This document shows positions 36,095 through 40,009 of a DNA stretch of 40,009 bases, in pieces; positions within the stretch are counted from its first letter, which is position 1, and every line of letters begins with the position of its first letter. A program made the position numbers and the translations under genes. The notes beneath the pieces were generated by a model, which did no database searches, was not told the DNA's origin, and saw nothing but the letters and a program-made list of their open reading frames with translations. This DNA is from Candidatus Amesbacteria bacterium GW2011_GWB1_47_19 (lineage in GTDB: Bacteria; Patescibacteriota; Microgenomatia; CAZETR01; Amesbacteraceae), in assembly GCA_001002325.1 (NCBI GenBank), contig LCNZ01000008.1, forward strand, positions 1-40,009, in the 5' to 3' direction.

Positions 36095-38199
36095 GAAACA
36101 GAGTTTTCAGCAGGAAGCTGACGCAGGAGAATTTCCCGGGGTTTTGATCCATCAGCCGGACCGACAACCCCGGCCTGCTGCAACTCGTCCAGGATTCTGG
36201 CTGCCCGAGCGTAACCTATGGATAATTTGCGTTGGAGGAAAGAGGCGGAAGCATTGTCGTGCCGGATAATAAGTTCGAATGCCGCCTCAAACAAAGTATC
36301 CCGTTCTGTTCCTTCGGAAGGACCGGGGACTGAACCTTTGCCTAGCCGGCGGGAAGTTACGGGGGTGGTGGTTACTTCCTGGGTGTAGTGCGGGGCAATC
36401 CCCTGTTTTTTCAGAAAATCTATTAACTGGCGGATTTCCCGGTCTGAGACGAAAGCTCCCTGGATACGCGAAGGCTTGGCCTGGTCGGGAGGTATATATA
36501 ACATATCCCCGCGTCCGAGCAGTTTTTCCGCTCCCGGTCCGTCAATGATAACCCGGGAATCTATCATCGATGATACGGCAAAGGCGATACGGGCGGGAAT
36601 ATTGGCTTTTATAAGACCGGTAATAATATCTACGGAAGGACGCTGGGTGGAAATAACCAGATGGATGCCGGTAGCCCGGGCCATTTGGGCGATACGGGTA
36701 ATGGCGTCCTCAACTTCGACGGGGGCAAATAACATGATATCCGCTAATTCGTCGACAAAGATAATAATATACGGTTCTGACTGAAAACCGGCCAGTTCGT
36801 TGTAGGCTTCAAGGTTTCTGACTCCGACCTCGGCGAATTTTTTGTAACGGTTATCCATTTCCATCATCGCCCAGTTAAGCGCCGAGAGAACCTGACGGGG
36901 TTCTACAATCACCGGCGACAGGAGGTGGGGAATGCCGTTGTAACCCGTAAGTTCAACACGCTTGGGATCGACCATGATGAGTTTTAATTCCTGCGGACTG
37001 GCCCGGAAGAGAAGTGAGGCAATAAAAGCATTGATACAGACAGACTTACCCGAACCGGTGGCACCAGCGATGAGAATGTGAGGCATGCGGCCGATATCCG
37101 AAACTACCGGTGATCCGGAAACATCCAATCCCATGGCAACCGCCAGTTTACTCTTATGATTTTTCATGGTATCGGATTCTAGAATTTTTCGAAGACTGAC
37201 AAATTCCGGCGACCGGTTTGGAAGTTCTATACCTACCATGGCGCGACCGGGTATGGGTGCTTCGATGCGGATTTGGCCGGTAGGAGCAGCCAGAGCCAAG
37301 GCCAAGTCGCTACCCAAGGCGCTTATTTTTGAGAGCTTGGTTCCAATGGCGACCTCAAGTGCATATTGGGTAACCGCCGGACCCAGGTTGACTTCGACCA
37401 CTTTGGCAGTAATACCGAAAGCCTCCAATGTTTTTTCGATGGTAGCGGCATTAGTGTTGACGTTTCCGCGATCGGCTTTACCGGAGATGTTTTCCGACAA
37501 TAATGATAACGGCGGATAGTGCCAAGGGGCAGTGGCGGCCGAAGCGGGCGGAGCCGGAGGCGAAGCAAAAGCCGGTGGGGACTTGGAAGTATCGGATCTA
37601 CCTACGAGTCCCGTAGTTTTTAAGGGAGAAAAGTTTTTTGGCGGGGATGAAGTATCCGCCATGCCTCCGATTTTGACCATTGAAGGAACTGGGTTCCGGC
37701 TGCCAATGCGTGACGAAACCGCAGCAAAGAATTTGACCAGGTAATTGAGCAGGTCCTCAAAGGGAATATTGAGCATGATGATCAACCCAATACCCAAACC
37801 GGTAAGTAAAAAAAGGTAAGCTCCGGGAACGGAGAGGAAGAGACTGATATTGGCCAGCATTTCCCGACCGGCAAGACTTCCGGGTGAAAGTCCGGCAATA
37901 GCAGTGATGAGGATCAGACTACCGATAAAGACGTGAGGCTGACTGAGGGCGGCTTTTATTTTGGTGATCATTAATCCTCCTGTGAGAAGCGGGAAGGGAA
38001 GAAGAAAAACGGCCGGCAGTCCCAGATGGGTAATCAGAAAGCTGTTAAGTCGGGTAAGAATGATGCCTTGTTTGAGAAAGGAAACCCATATCAGACCGGC
38101 AACCGAAAATAGTAGTACGGCCGTGATGGAATACACTGTAGATTTTTTCAGTTTGACGCGAAAGTTTTTCCGCCCCAAAAAAGAGTGTCTGCGTGCCAT
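36091..38199 (-). CDS. ftsK: FtsK/SpoIIIE DNA translocase
   Basis: 702 residues. About four N-terminal membrane helices (from VYSITAVLLFSVAGLIWVSF to about 155), a short Pro/Ala linker, then the motor: alpha/beta part with PAVTQYALEVA, Walker A GATGSGKS, MVDPKRVELTGY, Walker B IIIFVDELAD, and QRPSVDIITGLIKANIPARIAF. The C-terminal gamma winged helix (ASASFLQRKLSIGYARAARILDELQQAGVVG) recognises KOPS-like sequences. It moves chromosomal DNA through the septum. The start is 8 nt behind TATAAT. Confidence 0.96.
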   Translation of the reverse strand: MARRHSFLGRKNFRVKLKKSTVYSITAVLLFSVAGLIWVSFLKQGIILTRLNSFLITHLGLPAVFLLPFPLLTGGLMITKIKAALSQPHVFIGSLILITAIAGLSPGSLAGREMLANISLFLSVPGAYLFLLTGLGIGLIIMLNIPFEDLLNYLVKFFAAVSSRIGSRNPVPSMVKIGGMADTSSPPKNFSPLKTTGLVGRSDTSKSPPAFASPPAPPASAATAPWHYPPLSLLSENISGKADRGNVNTNAATIEKTLEAFGITAKVVEVNLGPAVTQYALEVAIGTKLSKISALGSDLALALAAPTGQIRIEAPIPGRAMVGIELPNRSPEFVSLRKILESDTMKNHKSKLAVAMGLDVSGSPVVSDIGRMPHILIAGATGSGKSVCINAFIASLLFRASPQELKLIMVDPKRVELTGYNGIPHLLSPVIVEPRQVLSALNWAMMEMDNRYKKFAEVGVRNLEAYNELAGFQSEPYIIIFVDELADIMLFAPVEVEDAITRIAQMARATGIHLVISTQRPSVDIITGLIKANIPARIAFAVSSMIDSRVIIDGPGAEKLLGRGDMLYIPPDQAKPSRIQGAFVSDREIRQLIDFLKKQGIAPHYTQEVTTTPVTSRRLGKGSVPGPSEGTERDTLFEAAFELIIRHDNASASFLQRKLSIGYARAARILDELQQAGVVGPADGSKPREILLRQLPAENSVS

Positions 38200-38207
38200 G
38201 TCAAATC

Positions 38208-38213
38208 ATTATA
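38208..38213 (-). promoter_or_regulatory. -10 box directly before ftsK
   Basis: Minus-strand TATAAT ends 8 nt before the ftsK ATG at 38199, just after the RNase J stop. No clear -35 or Shine-Dalgarno; a leaderless transcript is likely if used. Confidence 0.4.
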
Positions 38214-38223
38214 TCCTGTCGGA

Positions 38224-39906
38224 CTAGACTTCGACCACCACCGGCAGAATCATCGGCCGGCGATGGGTGCGGTCAAAAAAGAATCTCTCCAAAACGTCTG
38301 TGACAAGTTGGCGAAGGTGGCGGTCCGACTCGATTTTGCCTGTTTTAGCTGCGACCGCCTGTCGGATTTTGTCCGAAGCCTGATTCAGAAGGGAGGCATT
38401 TTGCTTATCGAATACAAAACCACGGCTGACTAGTTCAAGATTTATCAAGCGGGAAAGGTCGTTTTGGTCTGTTTCCAAGACGACGACTACGACGCCTTCC
38501 TCTGCCAGAACCCGACGGTCCCGAAGTACGACATGACCCACATCGCCAATACCCAAGCCGTCGACCATGATGTTTTTTACTTCGACTGTTGGTCCCAGAC
38601 GGACATTCTGGGGAGTTATCTCTATACTTTGATTAATTGAAGGAAGCAGTATGGATTCCGGGGTATACCCCATTTGTTGCGCCAGATGAGAATACTGGAC
38701 CATATGGCGGTATGTACCCCCGATGGGGAGCAGAAAACCCGGGCGGGTAAGAGCCATCATCAGCAATAAATCCTGCTGACTGCCGTGTCCGGAAACGTGC
38801 AGGTTATCTGTCAATCCTGAATAGACCACCGTAGCTCCCAGCCGGGCCAGGGAATCGATTAAAGACTGGACGGCGCTTTCATTTCCGGGAATGTAATCTG
38901 AAGAAAAAACCACTTTATCACCCGGAGTAATCACCAGGTCTTTGTGATCCCGCGTAGCCAGACGTTCCAGTGCCGAACCGGCTTGGGCTTGTGAGCCGGC
39001 GATCAGGACACAGACATTTTTCGGAGGCAGCTTTTTTACATCCTTGAGATCCGCAAAGGCATTTTTGGGTATCCGGAAATATCCCAGACGGGAGGCAACA
39101 TCAAGATTTCTTTCTATGGAACGTCCGGAAACTGCGATGCGGCGGCCATGGCGGATAGCGGCCTGAGCCGCCTGATACCAGCGGCTGATATTACTACTCA
39201 TGGTGGTAACGATAAATTTTCCTGAACAGGAAGACATTTCTTTTTCCAGTGTTTCCTCCAGAGTTTTTTCCGAAGGGGTGTGTCCCCGGCGTTCGCTACC
39301 TAAGCAGTCCGATACAAGTAATGTAACGCCTTCGGTGCCCGCACGGGCGATGCGGCGAATGTCCGGTTGGACACCGTCCACGGGAGTGAAATCGAACTTG
39401 AAATCACTGCCATGATAGACGGTTCCCACCGGAGTACCAATAATGAGGTTGGTGGCATCCGGTATGGAATGGGAAACGCGGACTGATTCTACCCGGAAAG
39501 AGCCGAGATTTAATACCGTCCCGGGATCCAGGATATTTACCTGGCGGGGAAGGTTTTCGTATTCGGCCAGTTTGTCCATGATGAGGTGGGCTGTAAGTTT
39601 GGACCCGTATATCGGAGTCCGACCCAATTGGGGAAGGATATAAGGCAGGGCACCAGTATGATCTTCGTGACCATGGGTAATTACCAATCCCCGGATTTTG
39701 TCAATTTTATTTTTCAGATAAGAGACATCGGGTACCAGGATGTCTACTCCCAGCATGTCTTGGGTCGGAAAGCCCATACCACAATCCACGAGAAGAATAT
39801 CCGGTCCGTATTCGTAAACAAACATGTTGGTGGTAACTTTTCCAAACCCGCCCAACGACACAATCTTTAGTAACTGGGGTTGAGATGTACCCGATGTAAA
39901 TTTCAT
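38224..39906 (-). CDS. rnj: Ribonuclease J
   Basis: 560 residues. The metallo-beta-lactamase motif is THGHEDHTGALPY (H78-H83), followed by SHSIPDATN and GSDFKFD, then the beta-CASP part (SNISRWYQAA, SGRSIERN, GSQAQAGSALERL, VSGHGSQQDLLLMMALTRP) and the C-terminal domain. RNase J has 5' exonuclease and endonuclease activity and is the main mRNA-decay enzyme in bacteria without RNase E. It starts 3 nt after the stop of the preceding gene, without a Shine-Dalgarno. Confidence 0.95.
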   Translation of the reverse strand: MKFTSGTSQPQLLKIVSLGGFGKVTTNMFVYEYGPDILLVDCGMGFPTQDMLGVDILVPDVSYLKNKIDKIRGLVITHGHEDHTGALPYILPQLGRTPIYGSKLTAHLIMDKLAEYENLPRQVNILDPGTVLNLGSFRVESVRVSHSIPDATNLIIGTPVGTVYHGSDFKFDFTPVDGVQPDIRRIARAGTEGVTLLVSDCLGSERRGHTPSEKTLEETLEKEMSSCSGKFIVTTMSSNISRWYQAAQAAIRHGRRIAVSGRSIERNLDVASRLGYFRIPKNAFADLKDVKKLPPKNVCVLIAGSQAQAGSALERLATRDHKDLVITPGDKVVFSSDYIPGNESAVQSLIDSLARLGATVVYSGLTDNLHVSGHGSQQDLLLMMALTRPGFLLPIGGTYRHMVQYSHLAQQMGYTPESILLPSINQSIEITPQNVRLGPTVEVKNIMVDGLGIGDVGHVVLRDRRVLAEEGVVVVVLETDQNDLSRLINLELVSRGFVFDKQNASLLNQASDKIRQAVAAKTGKIESDRHLRQLVTDVLERFFFDRTHRRPMILPVVVEV

Positions 39907-39909
39907 TGG

Positions 39910-40009
39910 TTAAAAGAGGCTGGTTTGAATATTTAAAGCGTCCGGTGTAATTTCCGGAAGACTTTTTCCGACTGGTGTAATCAACATGTCATTCAGCTTG
40001 CGAAAATCC
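39910..40009 (-). CDS. C-terminal end of an unidentified protein (partial)
   Basis: An open frame enters from the right edge and ends at TAA 39912-39910; the 32 visible residues include MLITPVGKSLPEITPDALNI. It lies 3 nt upstream of RNase J and is likely co-transcribed. Too little is visible to name it. Confidence 0.55.
   Translation of the reverse strand, partial: DFRKLNDMLITPVGKSLPEITPDALNIQTSLF

Overview
The window looks like a chromosomal segment of a Candidate Phyla Radiation (Patescibacteria) bacterium, probably Microgenomates-like. This is inferred from very tight gene packing, almost no Shine-Dalgarno sites, a short AlaRS, and a pairing of a sortase with a large PilM-like/baseplate-J-like membrane protein. 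No 16S rRNA is present, so the lineage is not proven.

Layout. (1) 1-7383, minus strand: an RHS/YD-repeat surface-protein locus. It has a large exported RHS protein ending in a proline-rich linker and a lectin-like domain. An overlapping out-of-frame ORF carries the end of the RHS core plus a C-terminal methyltransferase-like tip. Next come a tyrosine-recombinase fragment and a second RHS core with its own signal peptide that runs off the left edge. (2) 7537-7860: a small DUF5678-like gene whose 3' end lies inside a tRNA-Pro fragment. (3) 7880-16070: an 8.2-kb A+T-rich island between two identical 39-bp copies of the 3' half of tRNA-Pro(GGG). The copy at 16071-16109 is part of a complete tRNA gene. 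The island has two divergent gene sets: nucleoside phosphorylase, two GT-B-like glycosyltransferases and a small ORF on minus; two methyltransferases, a GT2-TPR protein and an APH-like kinase on plus. It has no integrase. (4) 16175-26964, minus: one condensed operon rpoB-rpoC-rpsL-rpsG-rpsD-rpoA-rplQ-rplM-rpsI, driven by a near-consensus promoter and a leader with two terminator-like hairpins. (5) 27060-40009, mostly minus: housekeeping and envelope genes (mltG, zinc-ribbon protein, DUF1003, ruvX, MazG-like, sortase, PilM/baseplate-J-like, alaS, RodZ-like, ftsK, RNase J, and the end of one more gene). One plus-strand membrane-anchored protein interrupts them.

How it works together. The core blocks are transcription/translation and cell-envelope genes. 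The island is the most likely novel system: its enzymes are consistent with making and decorating a small glycosylated, perhaps nucleoside-derived, molecule or a surface glycan, but the product cannot be read from sequence. A recurring feature is a -10 box ending 6-8 nt before the start codon with no ribosome-binding site, which suggests frequent leaderless transcripts.
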